DNA of 64,000 nt from Psococerastis gibbosa (lineage: Eukaryota; Arthropoda; Insecta; Psocodea; Psocidae): positions 5,890,001-5,954,000 of the forward strand of contig OZ020489.1 of assembly GCA_963971405.1 (NCBI GenBank), given 5' to 3'. The notes below the pieces were generated by a model. It did no database searches and was not told the origin of the DNA. It saw only the letters and a list, made by a program, of their open reading frames with translations. Positions 1-10,914 of the stretch are shown here, piece by piece. The position numbers and the translations under genes are program-made. Each line of letters begins with the position of its first letter. Position 1 is the stretch's first letter.

Positions 1-140
1 TAAATTAAAAAATTTCCCCGTAAAACGGGCCTAGCCCATAAGGCAAAACTGTTCTTCTTTGTAATGTGTATTGTCCTGTAGAGATTGGAAATACATGATC
101 ATTAATTCATTCATTCAATACATGATTCATTCTTTCATCA
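1..140 (+). repeat. LINE 3'-tail-like repeat, copy 1
   Basis: About 55 bases (TAAATTAAAA, a CCCC/GGG pair, then GGCAAAACTGTT) match 45122-45245 closely, and both copies run into ATTC-type simple sequence. A conserved block ending in a short simple repeat is typical of non-LTR retrotransposon 3' ends. No coding part is attached, so the LINE clade is unknown. Confidence 0.45.
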
Positions 141-217
141 TCACTTGAGTCTCGGTAGGGGATACTGCACTGCACCTCTATGCATTGGTTGATGGCGTTC
201 CGATCCAGTATTCACTT

Positions 218-645
218 ACCGATACCTTTCAGATGAAAATTGGGCATTTTTTACTTTTTACGCCCTGAACCAAACAATCAATGGGCCAGCGACGTATTGG
301 TTTTTTTTTAACATTAATAAGTAATACAATATATCTGAATTTAAAAGAGTTGGAGCCAGTTTGAAGAGAAAAAAAAAGTCATTTTTGCGAGTTTTTATGG
401 TATAAACCCCCCAAAATGAAGTTATCCAAAAAAATTAAAAAACACCCCTGGATATAATTTTTTTGAACCCTAATGACAAACTTCTTCAAATTTTATCGAG
501 TGGTTGGGCCCCAAATCGAGTTACACACAGACATTTCGTTAAAAACACTTTTTCGAGGGACCTCAAAGCGCGTAAAATCGTTGAAACCTCAAAATCGAAA
601 ATGTCGATCATCGCAATGTTTTCCTTATAATAACGTACAAGCAAT
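218..645 (+). repeat. Family A element, old degenerate copy
   Basis: The order of blocks matches the better family A copies: 'aaacaatcaatgggccagcga', the 'gttggagcc' block, 'aaaccccccaaaat', 'acagacatttcgt', 'gggacctcaaa', 'gaaaatgtcgatcatc' and 'tttccttataata'. Many substitutions and small deletions show that it is old. Confidence 0.6.
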
Positions 646-789
646 GGTGGGAACGGGCCTTATTATAGTAATTGATTAATTACTGTTAGGTCGCAGGTTT
701 TTGGTAACCCTTTGCTTTGACTTTAACATTAAACATCCCATTCATCTTGACCAATATACGTGTTTGGCTGCCCCGACCATTCAGAAAAT

Positions 790-1130
790 TATAGACGATT
801 AGACAATTGAAGAGGGATGAGAATAGGACCACCCGGAGGTTGGCGGAAGCGAGGAAAATCCTCGAGGAAGAGTCGAACAACTCGCCGGAGCAATAGCAAA
901 AACAATGACCGAGCTCAAGTCGCTGGCGACCGACCTGGTGGAGCATACGAAATGGGTCCGGGTCGACCCCCTCACGCTGCACACGCGGCACTAAAAGGGA
1001 AGAGGAAGAAGAAGACAATTGAAGATTACTTGAGAATAGAAAAATTCAGTGAAATCGAGATTCAAACCATGGACCACGGACCGTCCCATTCACAGTCTAA
1101 CACTCCTTCAACTAGGCAAAAACGCTAGCA
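790..1130 (+). pseudogene. Unassigned coding-like remnant
   Basis: This stretch is more GC-rich than its flanks. One frame runs from 817 to 1128 (103 codons, very Arg/Lys/Ser rich). A second frame just upstream gives NRTTRRLAEARKILEEE and, after a shift, AKTMTELKSLATDLVEH, which looks more like real helical protein. That pattern suggests an old frameshifted coding piece, perhaps a transposon ORF1 or accessory protein. I do not recognise the family, and chance remains possible. Confidence 0.25.
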
Positions 1131-1524
1131 GGGTTTACAGACACGAAAAGCAACGGCCTTTGTCATTTCCCGCCGGAGCCCGAGGGCGGAGGTGACCATT
1201 AGACAATTTATTCAAATCAATATTCCCTGGGAGACAGCAGTAATAGCTCATAATAACCACAGCTTTCTTCTTTTCACACAAAAAATTCAAAATGTGCAAG
1301 CACATTGCACACTAGACAACCTCCCATGTTTCGATTTTTTTTTCAACTTCAGAAATTTTCTGACAATGGCGTGAAGTCGATCGCACTCCGATGCACGGTT
1401 TTCCAGAACACAAGCCAGCGTGAAAATTTTCTGAAGTACGTTCAAAGACTGGCTTTTTTTAAACATACGTCATATGTCATATACAAACCCATTTGTTCCT
1501 CTGAGAATCGCTGGATTCCAAACG
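1131..1524. other. No recognised feature
   Basis: AT-rich with short T-runs. I see no repeat family or supported gene. Confidence 0.5.
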
Positions 1525-1800
1525 TCAGTGGGTACCCCCTTCCACGGGGACGTCGCGGCGGTACGGATCTTTACCTTCCTCCCTCACTCTTATTCTTAAT
1601 GACATCCTTAGTCGTACTTGTGGCTTTCCACCCTCCACCGCATAGTGAATCACATATTGGAGGAAGTGGCCATCTTCTTCCCTTCCGAAACATATTATAC
1701 GTGCGCTCCTTATATGCGGAAAAAATCTCACTTGCATCTTTTTGCACTCTTCCAACAAGTGTCAACAAAGTGCACTCGGCTATGCACCTCTGATGGGTAC
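1525..1800 (-). pseudogene. Degraded LINE C-terminus
   Basis: The minus strand has an open frame (1525-1758) with GHFLQYVIHYAVEGGKPQVR and then basic RLRMSLRIRVREEG sequence ending in VEGGTH. The layout (a short GH block, then a basic GRP-like stretch, then an acidic/basic tail) resembles the post-RT C-terminal region of RTE/Jockey-like LINEs, as in the better example at 53905-54165. The plus-strand frames over the same bases look like shadows. The assignment is by pattern only. Confidence 0.35.
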
Positions 1801-2712
1801 CTCTAGGTATTGAATGGTACATGAAGCACATCCCAGACATAGTGCAATGACTTGTAGCCAAGGCCACGCACTCACCTGTATCTCTTACTCGCTCTTTGTT
1901 ACCTTCCGGAGCCCTTTCTGGCTCGCTGCACCCAGCGCAGCGCCGCAATTAAGAGCCACAACATGCACTGCGACAGACAGGGAAAGCCCATTTCTTCTGG
2001 CATGTCTGGCAACAGTTCCGCTGCACTCAGCCACAATGTCACAGTCAAAGATGTAGAATGCAATAGAAAGCGTATCAAAAAATCAGGATGCAAAAAACCG
2101 CCGCGCCACAGCAGCAAAACCCATCGAGACTTTAGGTGTAGTAAAGAGTACGTTTCTTGGACATTTGCGACGTCCTGGTCAGCAACATGCCATACAAATT
2201 TAAAGCAACCAGATCCAGCTGCGGTCAATGTAAAGGGTGAGCTTCCACTTCAGGTATATGATTAATTAAATAATTGCCTCAGTTGGTGGAGAATGATTTT
2301 AGTGTTTAAAAGCCTTAATGAAAGAGCATTGGAACCGATAAATCCAGTTCAATAACTGTGGCCGATCGGTATCAATGACGGCCAAAGAGAAACTCTGGTT
2401 GCATCGATAAGATCAGCTCGCTGGATTGGACATTGTTTCGACACGAGCACCATCCCTATGGAGGGGAATAGGTGGGAAACCCACCCATATTAAACGACAA
2501 ACCCTTTCGTTGAAAAATTAAGTACAAAATTGCGGGTAAGTGGTAACCCCGGTAAACAGAACAATGAGGTAAATGGAGCCGATACCAGTTTGGCTACCCC
2601 TTAATTAATTTACAAGTGTGTTGTTGATCCATTCGTTTCCATTACCGTACCCTGAATACGGAATTTTCTGATACATCAATGGTCAACAAAAATATTTATT
2701 CTCGCGCTGCGC
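1801..2712. other. No firm feature
   Basis: Short frames on both strands show no recognisable domain. Around 2395-2470 one frame reads ASIRSARWIGHCFDTSTIPM, which recalls the RxRWxGH block of LINE C-termini, but it is too short to call. Confidence 0.35.
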
Positions 2713-2715
2713 TAA

Positions 2716-3042
2716 GTGTTTGCGAATTCTACTGATAGAAGAATTAGATCGCTCAACGTAAAAAACCAAGATATAAGGCAAGAGATGAGAATCCGTGACG
2801 TACAAGAGAAACTTGGAGAAAAGCTGAACTTGTGCGTACTATGTATAGGCGAAAACCACCTAGTCAAAAGAGTAATGAACTGGGAGATACAAGGAAGAAC
2901 ACCACCAGGGAGGCCGAAAGTTACACTGAAAAGAAAGATGGCCGGAGATATGACAAGTTTGGAGCTCTCCACCGAGGACGAACACACAACAGGAAACGCT
3001 GCTGTCGTGCCGCCGACCCTCCATGAGGATAAGGCGCGGTAA
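2716..3042 (+). pseudogene. LINE reverse transcriptase C-terminal fragment
   Basis: The 108-codon frame has, in order, RIRSLNVKNQDIRQEMRIRD, EKLGEKLN, ENHLVKRVMNWEIQG, PPGRPKVTLKRKMAGDM and LSTEDEH. This is the order seen after the RT domain in many arthropod non-LTR elements (RxRNxxIRxxM, DVxEKLxExRLxWxGHVxR, KRVMxW, GRPxxxW, then LSxEDAxDR). The usual RLRWxGHVxR block is decayed to LNLCVLCIG. Only the C-terminus is present and no tail is visible, so this is a dead, 5'-truncated copy on established family layout. Confidence 0.6.
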
Positions 3043-3089
3043 AAGTAAGTAGAAGCGTCTTCAACGGAATCTGTTGTATTTCTATTACT

Positions 3090-3366
3090 CATGCGTAGCA
3101 TAACGAAAGCTTTGTGATGGCAGACATTTTAAAATGTCGAAATTTCAAAGAATGTCTTGAGCTACCAGGAACCCAAAAATATGGTTTTTACGAAATGTCT
3201 GCCTGAAGGTAACTAGATTGGCGGCCAAACTACGCGACAAAATTTGAATAAAATTCGGCATCCAGGTAAATTGTCCCATCCTGTGTTTTAAAATCCAGAA
3301 AATTGAGAGAGCTGAAATTTAACCCTAAGACAATTATTTACCGTAGAATTACCGGTTCTTTTTATC
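3090..3366 (-). repeat. Family A element, internally deleted (minus)
   Basis: Reading right to left it starts with 'accggttctttt' and ends with 'gaaagctttgtgatgg', and it includes 'ccaggaacccaaaaa' and 'tacgaaatgtctg'. Only ~280 bp of the usual ~750-800 bp remain. Confidence 0.6.
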
Positions 3367-3674
3367 ATTACGTGGAAATAAATAATGAATTGTAGGTACT
3401 GTATAGCTGTATAGAATAGTAAATGAACAGAAAATTCTTCATTGCGGGAAATTTTCATGGCATATTCTATATTACAAAGTTTTCTTGAAGCATTCCAATA
3501 CTTTGAGATTGTGGCTCAAAATAAATAGTTTGCAGAATGAGATACTCGTATCACGAGGGTCTTAGCTACTATTAACAAATAGGACTAATTAATGCATAGC
3601 AAAGCATTGTAGATTTGACAAAATTCAGGTAAATTAGTTTCTTTAATTAACTACAGATTCAGTTTCATAACATT
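3367..3674. other. No recognised feature
   Basis: AT-rich, with no repeat or gene that I can support. Confidence 0.5.
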
Positions 3675-4050
3675 GCCAGCGGCCTTACCATGTTGACTCC
3701 ATGAGAGCAGAGCATGTTTCAAAATGCGGCAAACTTGGAGGTGTGCACAGCGTTGGCAGGGGAACATGGTGAGACATGATAACGCGCTGAGACTAAACCA
3801 GTCAGTTGAAGTGCGCGTCGAGTCCTGGTCACCTCCGAACTAATCGTGTGACTTCACTGTGTTTCCCAAGTGGTTCGGAATCCACTATAATCAGGAGATC
3901 CTACCTGTCAGCCAACTCCCCTTTCCCCGAGGTGAAAGCGTCTGCCCTTAGGGTGCCTCAAGTTAACAAACTCACTCCCCCCGCCAGGCTGACAGGGTTG
4001 CTTAAAGCAGAAATGCTGAAAGCAGGCGTTGGAAACAAAACACAAACACA
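3675..4050 (+). mobile_element. SINE with 5S-like head, long form
   Basis: It begins 'gccagcggccttaccatgtt' and runs through 'gtgtgcacagcgttggcag', 'tggtcacctccgaactaatc', 'gtggttcggaatccactata' and 'cctcaagttaac' to 'gcgttggaaacaaaacac'. The same order is seen at 29959-30324 (minus). The first ~25 bases resemble the 5' end of 5S rRNA, and 'acttgg...gtgtgcacagcgttgg' falls where the 5S C box would be, so a Pol III 5S-derived SINE is inferred. The ORF covering this copy is incidental. Confidence 0.6.
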
Positions 4051-4634
4051 GTTAGAACCCTCCGAAAAAAAAAAACGGAAAATCTACACATAAAAACAAA
4101 GAATCACTCGCAAGGCAGCACAAAGCCAAACTTTCCATTATCGTTCAGAAAAGTAATAATAAATGGCGATGGGTTTCAAAATATTCTCACTTGCTTATTG
4201 GACGCCCTGACCGGAAAGCAACCCCCGACTATTCAACCCCCCCCCCCCCCATGCCTTTTTTAATCAATCAACAGAATGACCGTTCAATCTTAACTTGGCC
4301 CCTCGGATAAAACGAATTTCCGATAGCATTCATTCAGCGGGTAAAGCAAGTACAACAGCGATTGGAAAATAAAAGGCATGTAGGGCCACGCCTGTCGCCC
4401 CACGAAATGGCGAGACCTTACCTCGCCGAGCTGTAAGTCTACAATATAGTCAACTGAAGAGCAGAGACAGGGTCCAGGAGATTGAAATTCCAGGTTCAAC
4501 ACCTGCCCCCCCCCCTGGAATATCAAGGATGAAAGTACCTTGGACTAGCCCGGTATAGCCTAATGTAGAGCAAGTGATGGGGAGGGGATGGAGCCCCACA
4601 GGCATAAAAAGAGGCGGTGAGGCTTTGGGACTCT
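4051..4634. other. No recognised feature; C-runs
   Basis: Contains two poly-C runs (~4238 and ~4505). No supported gene or repeat. Confidence 0.45.
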
Positions 4635-4636
4635 TA

Positions 4637-4824
4637 GAGTTCTATATAGAAGAGACGGGACATTCATTTCTTCCCACCCAAAATATATTTATATATAAAT
4701 GAATTACTAGAACCACTCACAACGCCTCTATGAACAGCCATTGAATAAACGTACTTAGGTGGCCCCGGGATTCAAGAAATATTTTCGGCGCGCTGGAATG
4801 TCCCATTTCTCCTATATAGAACTC
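4637..4824. mobile_element. TA-flanked hairpin MITE
   Basis: The left end 'gagttctatatagaagagac' and following 'gggacattc' are mirrored on the right by 'gaatgtcccatttctcctat' and 'atagaactc', giving ~33-bp inverted repeats. The element is bounded by TA on both sides (4635-4636, 4825-4826), the duplication of Tc1/mariner-type elements. It is 188 bp and has no coding capacity. Confidence 0.7.
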
Positions 4825-4826
4825 TA

Positions 4827-5108
4827 GGCACGGCCCTAAATTGACTTAGGTTACTTTGACATTTATTTGCACATCAGCAAATATATAACAAAAATAAACG
4901 ATAGCCACACATACCCAAGATCTCAACTGACAGTTTCTGCATAGCCTGGTTCATATAACAATCTTACCTGTAAGATAAAAATACACAATTTTATTTTAAG
5001 CATGGTATACACAATAACATGAGTTAAAATACCTTCGCAAGAAAAAGTAGAAGAGAGTCCATTATTACTTAACGAATTTTAAGCCCAATATAGTCAAAAT
5101 AAAGCTAC
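4827..5108. other. No recognised feature
   Basis: AT-rich intergenic-looking sequence. Confidence 0.5.
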
Positions 5109-5112
5109 TTAA

Positions 5113-5497
5113 GAGTGTACAGCCCGTAGGAAAGTGGCAGCCCGAAATTTAATACTTTTTATTTTTTATTTAATTAACTAAGCATGTTATTAAAGATTTG
5201 GCTCATCAAAGTTGTAGAAGACTACTTCATGCATCATATAATAAGGTATTTTTAGTTTTCGAAATTGTAGTTTTTTTTATAAAATCGATAATACGTGAAA
5301 AGTTATTGTTTATAAAATATTTGCATGTTAATGAAAAAACTACAATTTCGAAAGTTAAAAATATCTTATAATATGATGCATGAAGCAGTCTTCTACAATT
5401 TTGATGAGCCAAATCTTTAATAAAATGCTTAGTTAATTAAATAAAAAATAAAAAGTCTTAAATTTCGGGCTGCCGATTTCCTACGGGCTGTACACTC
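5113..5497. mobile_element. TTAA-flanked foldback element, copy 1
   Basis: The element is almost one palindrome: 'gagtgtacagcccgtaggaa' at the left and 'ttcctacgggctgtacactc' at the right, with arms of ~180 bp meeting near 5300. Both ends are flanked by TTAA (5109-5112, 5498-5501). Arms carry 'gatttggctcatcaaagttg' and 'tagaagactacttcatgcat', which recur at 38.0 and 39.0 kb. TTAA duplication is known for piggyBac and Kolobok elements; the GAG end is unlike the usual CC start of piggyBac. Confidence 0.8.
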
Positions 5498-5501
5498 TTA
5501 A

Positions 5502-6263
5502 ATACATTGCAAGGGACCCAAGGTCCAGTGCGCAGAAATTACTGCGCCTGTATTCAGTTGGTAGCTCTGCCTGCTGATCATTTGCAACCATATTAGTATT
5601 TTCATATTGGAACCCTAAAACCTGGAAGCGATTCCGTTGTCTTTTCCTTTGACACTTTCCCGTACGTTTCCCGCTATCGGCCGTACTTAGCCTATGGTAA
5701 GGCGCCATCTATTCAAAATTAATTATCGTTGGTTGACATCGAGGAGTGAACCAGTTAGCCAATGGCTAGCAATTCTTTAGGAAGCAATACCAATAATGTC
5801 CGAAAACCGATGGGGTCGTTGGCAGGGCAATGTTCAATGGACCACACTACGTCATGTAGGCCTACGCCCACAAAAATATGAATAGACTTTCCGACCATCG
5901 AAACTTATCCACCCACTAAGTATAGGGGGAAGTTAGCTCAATTTGTTGATTTAATTTAATCTTTCTACTTGTATATACAGTATATACTAACTACGCGTTG
6001 TACTTACCATGATTATTATTTTTTCTCTTGCTTATCTATTAATAATATTTTTCTGTGTTTATAGTGATTTATACAGTAATTGAAATTATTACATTATATT
6101 GTTTGTATTAGAAACTGTTTAGGGACCCATCACGGCCTAACCTAACGCGCCCCATATGTTCACTAATGTATGATGAAGGAAAATTTTGAAATACATTTAC
6201 TTTACTTTAGGTTATCTCGAAAGCTTATAAATAAATTAATAAATAAATAACGACTTTTTGTTT
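5502..6263. other. No recognised feature
   Basis: Frames here (including 5481-5708 on the minus strand) show no domain. AT-rich toward 6263. Confidence 0.45.
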
Positions 6264-6451
6264 TATTACTAAGCCAACCTAGCGGATTTAGGGCCATAAA
6301 GCCCTATCTTACACTCAACTAGGAAAGCCCGGGACCGCCTGCTTTACATGCCTTCCGAAGCATGGTCAGAAAATGTAGCGAGTGTGGGACTCGAACCAAC
6401 AACTTTCTGGGTGAAAGTCAGAGTCCTTACCCCTAATCCACATGTCCTGAG
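6264..6451 (-). mobile_element. tRNA-Glu-like SINE, copy 1
   Basis: On the minus strand the head reads 'gacatgtggattaggggtaa', then CTGACTTTCACCC in the anticodon-arm position, then the B-box-like 'ggttcgagtcccacactcgc'. The body ends with 'aggttggcttagtaata'. The head aligns with tRNA-Glu (TTC anticodon within CTTTCAC). Full-length copies lie at 9797 and 15466. Confidence 0.75.
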
Positions 6452-7606
6452 CTTATAGTGAGATAAGCTCCCCTTAAACTTAGTGGCTGGATAAGTTTCG
6501 ATGGCCGGAAACGGTCTAAATCGTTGATAACTTAGTAGTTAATAAAATTAAATAGAGACAGATTTCTGGGGGAAGCAAGGGTGTCCAATCCTTACGACCC
6601 ATATCCTCTTAACCCAGATTGCAATAAAATACAGTACAATCTATTAAATACGTTCCACATAAATGGTCAGGCAGTAGGGAGAGAGACAGAGATAGGAAAA
6701 CGGAACTGGAAAAAGAAAAAAGCTTTATAGAGAAACGGGGGCAGCTAGGGAAATACAGTACAAGATGAGAGGTAAAATAAGTAGCCGAGAATTCAAAGAG
6801 TTGGGTATAAAATGGAAAGCAAACATCGCAGGGAAGACCTCTAACAAAGACCCGTGATTAATGCATTCACATAGCTATACGTTATCATCTCATATTTCCA
6901 CTTTCACAGTTTTACTTCAGAAATTTTATTTTTTTAATTGTTTCGCTTTAAAATAGCGGCCTAAAACTTATATTTCGCTCATGCACGAGAAAAGTGACAC
7001 ATTACAAAAAATTGCAAAATTGAGTTATTTATACAAAAAAAGTCGAGAAAAATATAGCGAATTTTATGAATGTAGTGTCACATATCTAGTTTAATTTGTT
7101 TCCATAAGATTGCGTTTTGTCACTGATCCATTGTCAAGTTTGACTACTTCGGGTTTGGCAATACTGACATAATTCGGAATGTGCTCCAGGCATTGACGTG
7201 GTAATTACACTTCTCTTTCAAGTAAATTGTCACATTTCAAAAATATTAAGTGCCTCGATAGTACTACAAGTAAAAACTAAAAAATGGTCAGAACTAAAAT
7301 TTGAATTATCTCAAAAGTCAATATTTAGAAATGTGTCACTTTTCTCGTGCATGAGCGATTTGTTAAGAGAAAATCAATGGGGGAAATACTTATAAGTGTA
7401 AACATATCTCATGAAATATCAATCAATTCAATTTCAATTTTTCAATTCAATTCAATTTATTTATTTGTCTCAAAAATATTTGTACAAGTAAAATTGGCTT
7501 TAACCACAGGCAGCAGGTGCGTGGTTTTTCATCGAGACGAACCACGAAACAATACAATGCAATCTTAGAGCTGTCCAAAATATCAGGAGAAACAGATTTT
7601 TTTTAA
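6452..7606. other. No recognised feature
   Basis: AT-rich unique-looking sequence. The short frames near 7198-7568 have no recognisable content. Confidence 0.45.
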
Positions 7607-7735
7607 CATTTTGAGACATGATATGTACATCTTTCTAACACAGATTGGCCACAATTTTTTAATTTGATTTGTAAAAAAAACTAATCGTGGCACGTAGAAG
7701 GAGTTCAAGAGAATTTGGTGTAAGGGAATGTCAGT
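7607..7735 (+). repeat. Short dispersed repeat, inverted relative to 28585-28700
   Basis: 'catctttctaacacagattg' and the following 'gccac', then 'cgtggcacgtagaaggagtt', match the reverse complement of 28585-28700. The class is unknown. Confidence 0.5.
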
Positions 7736-8854
7736 AGCGCTTTAAAGTTTTGGTTCTTCCGTCTTAAAAGACCCCTCTGGCATCAAGGCCCCTCCATTGC
7801 TAGTCAACAAATAAATATGCGTATAATTTATTCCGTTATTACTTTCAAACATCTCTAAAGGCAGACATTTCCAAGTATTATGTAAACCAAGGACGCAATT
7901 TGGACGAAAATAATTAATTTCCTGCTACACAGCCGCAATGATATAAAAATACAAGTCTTCCAACCCGCATGATTTAGAATTATTCTAAGTATAAAATCGG
8001 TTAAATGCACTTTATGGCGATTTCCTATACAATATAGTAATAATATTTTACCTGCATAAGTACACGTTAATTAGGCTACAAAAGTTTGTATTTTTATTGG
8101 GGAGATTCATCTACCTATTGAGACGGCGACTAATGTTCAACTTCGGGAAAATTTCTTCACAACTTTTCATTTCATGACCCATTGAGTCTAAAACCGCCCC
8201 CGTTCATAATTTTATATATTGTATATATTTATACAGTATATGTATGTATATCATAGATTTTAGGCAACACTCTAACTTCCGTAAATATAATCCGATTTTG
8301 ATTAAACTTGACACAAAAATTGATCATACAAATGTCTTGTTCGAGTTCGTTAACCAGCATGATACGCCATTTTTTTCAAGATGGCGGCCGATTAAAACCT
8401 TATATAATTCATATCTGAGTTAATATTGGTCGCAGAGGAATGAAATAAAATCTGACTGAAAGCCCGTATTATTATCTACTAATAATAAATAATAAAATAA
8501 TAAAAAATAATAATGGTAATTAACACTTTTTACGAAAAACCAACGATTTCAATATGGTATCCAGTCAAAATGAAAATAGTTTGATAAGTAAAAGTTCATA
8601 GTCGTCATTGTTTGGAACACAAGAGTGTTTTGTGTGTTGATGTGGCCGGGAAAAGAATGAAGTATTTTTTACATAGGATAAATATTTACTTATTTTTTAT
8701 TGCATGGAATCTACCTACACTACACTCTACATCGGCCAGAGCCAAAAGGGATTTTAATTTTCCATAAGCCATTTTCATATTAATTTAGTGAAAAATGCTC
8801 GTCCACGGGCCTCTTTTGCTTACAAAGTATTTGAAAATCTCAGTCCTAATTTTT
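7736..8854. other. No recognised feature
   Basis: AT-rich, including a TA-rich patch near 8210-8250. No gene or known repeat seen. Confidence 0.45.
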
Positions 8855-8925
8855 TAATGAGCTACGCCAGGTCTCCGATCCCAAAATGTATACTCTGCAG
8901 AGCCTTGCACGTGCAATACAATACC
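8855..8925 (-). repeat. Probable SINE-2 fragment
   Basis: The minus strand reads 'cacgtgcaaggctctgcaga' and 'gggatcggagacctggcgta', similar to the A/B-box part of the copies at 15945, 21571 and 49746. Confidence 0.35.
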
Positions 8926-9334
8926 AACTATGTCATTTTAGCATCCTATTTTCACAAATTTCTATAAGCAAACATTGCATTAGTCCGTTTCTTTTCCTTA
9001 AAAATCAATACTATAAAATGGGGCTGTCAGCAGCCTGTGCGAAGAAAGCCATAGAAAGGCACTTATAGATGAGAAATCGAGTGAGATCCGGTTATAGGGT
9101 ATTGAATAAAAATTTCTTCTCGTCAAATCGAGTAGTGAATTGGAGCTCATCTCTTTACCATTTATGTTTGCCAATGACATCCCCCCCTGTTCCCTCAGGC
9201 TGTCGGAGATTTACCGTGATTCAACCATAATACTCTGCTATCCACTATCTGAGAACTGAATGGACAGCTTTCGTATATAAATCCAACATGTTTACTACAG
9301 AGATGACGTCACAGCGATATTTAAGTATATTTTC

Positions 9335-9395
9335 CTGATTGGCAAAACCATTTACTGATTGGCCAGGATGGACACCAAAGATATAAAATAGAATA
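9335..9395 (+). promoter_or_regulatory. CCAAT/TATA promoter-like cluster
   Basis: Two inverted CCAAT boxes (ctgATTGGc) lie ~20 bp apart and are followed ~20 bp later by a TATAAAA box. That spacing is ordinary for a Pol II core promoter. No convincing gene begins downstream, so it could be the promoter of a lost element or chance. Confidence 0.3.
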
Positions 9396-9499
9396 GATCG
9401 CGTCCACCCATAAGTTAAGTAAGACCGATAAGGGTGAAACGTTCGGAAATGGCAAAGGTTGGCGAAGGAGTTTTTGCCGTCATGGTCCAACACATAAAA

Positions 9500-9796
9500 A
9501 AAGTAGTTAAATGAAAAATAATAATTCGTGTATTTTTCTTAATGTTTTACGTAAGTATACAGAAGCTGAAGTGCCCCCTCATGCCAGCGACGTGCGAAGG
9601 TAGCACTCAATACCCATAACTAACACTTAAAATTATAGAAGAAATGTACAATCCAGCAGACAGGCTTGCCAACGGAACCGGTGCAGTAAGTTTCTGGGCA
9701 CTAGGAAACACTAAGTTTGTTCGATATTATTAATGTATACTAGAAGTATTGGAATAAACAAAGTGTTTCGTTCGTTTCAATCATGCAATAGATCAT
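9500..9796. other. No recognised feature
   Basis: No repeat or gene that I can support. Confidence 0.45.
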
Positions 9797-9990
9797 GTCA
9801 GGACATGCAGAATAGTGGAACAGACTCTAACTTTCACCCGAAAGGTTGTTGGTTCGAGTCCTACACTAGTTACATTTTCTGGCCATAGATCGGAGGGCAT
9901 GTAAAGCAGGCGTCCCGGGCTTGCCTAGTTGAGTGTAAGAGAGGGCTCCATAGCCCTAACTCCACTAGGTTGGCTTAGTAATAAATAAAT
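9797..9990 (+). mobile_element. tRNA-Glu-like SINE, copy 2
   Basis: Starts 'tcaggacatgcagaatagtg', has CTAACTTTCACCC and then 'ggttcgagtcctacac', and ends 'ggttggcttagtaataaata' with an (AAAT)n-type tail. The plus orientation makes this the easiest copy for reading the family 5' to 3'. Confidence 0.8.
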
Positions 9991-10044
9991 AAACTCAAAA
10001 TTCTTTATTTATTTATTTACATAGATCTACAATGTAAGAATATA

Positions 10045-10356
10045 CGACCCGATCACGATAGGATGACATTGGGAACACTTATAAAAATTGAATAAACTCG
10101 GTGTTCCGCTTATTCAAGTTTTCGAATGAACAAAGTATTCCAAATGTCAGCCTATCGTGGTCAGTTAGTGGTCACCTCATGCGCCTGGGCAGATGTAGAG
10201 TTGGACATAGTTATGAACATTAATGTGCGTAATTTAACGCGAATCTATATTATACTGTATATATACAACTCGAACACGATATGATGGCACTTTGAATACT
10301 TTGTTTATTAAATTTTTGTGTTCCAAGTGCCATCTTATCGTGGTCTGGTAGTATAT
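10045..10356. repeat. Two related hairpin elements in tandem
   Basis: 10045-10176 has ends 'gatcacgataggatgacatt' and 'aatgtcagcctatcgtggtc'. 10266-10356 has 'cgatatgatggcactttgaa' and 'ttccaagtgccatcttatcg'. Both fold back, and their ends are alike, so they appear to be two short MITEs of one family ~90 bp apart. Confidence 0.55.
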
Positions 10357-10372
10357 AGTAGGTTGGTTGCCA

Positions 10373-10517
10373 TGGCTCAGCATTTCTGCTTTAAGCAACC
10401 CTGTCAGCCTGGCGGGGTGCCTCAAGTCTTTGTTAACTTGAGGCACCCTAAGGGCAGACTCTTTCACCTCGGGGGAAAGGGGAGTTGACTGACAGGGTGG
10501 ACTTCCTGATTATAGAT
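10373..10517 (-). mobile_element. 5S-headed SINE, 5'-truncated copy
   Basis: Holds only the 3' half of the long form: 'gcatttctgctttaagcaac', 'ttgttaacttgaggcaccct' and 'gacagggtggacttcctgat'. The head is missing, as expected for incomplete reverse transcription. Confidence 0.65.
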
Positions 10518-10914
10518 TATAGTATATATTATATCTTATATCTTAACATTATTCTTTGAGATAGTCAGACTTATAGGCCCAATTAGCGGCCTCAGTCCCT
10601 ATAGCCCTTAATAACTACTACTACTATTACTACTTGAGATACAGTATATGATATTAAACCCCAGCTCTCTCAGACCATGAACAATCCATCCATACATCTG
10701 TAAACATGTATTATAAAACCCTGTCATAAATTATTGATCGACGTGAATATGTAAACGCCTGTCGCCAAAACAAACAAAAACCAAAAGCCCCACCAAAGAT
10801 TGAAGCATTCGATAAAATAAATAAATAAATAATAAAGCCGAGTTCGATATAATAACATGCATTGCACAGCTTTCTCCAACTTCGACCCCCAATCATTCCT
10901 ATCAGGGTCGTTGT
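10518..10914. other. No firm feature
   Basis: An ACT-rich simple stretch lies at ~10610-10637. Nothing else is recognised. Confidence 0.4.

Noticed and set aside
1305..1793. Plus-strand ORF of 162 codons
   Set aside because: It overlaps a minus-strand LINE-like C-terminus at 1525-1800 and has no domain; more likely a shadow.
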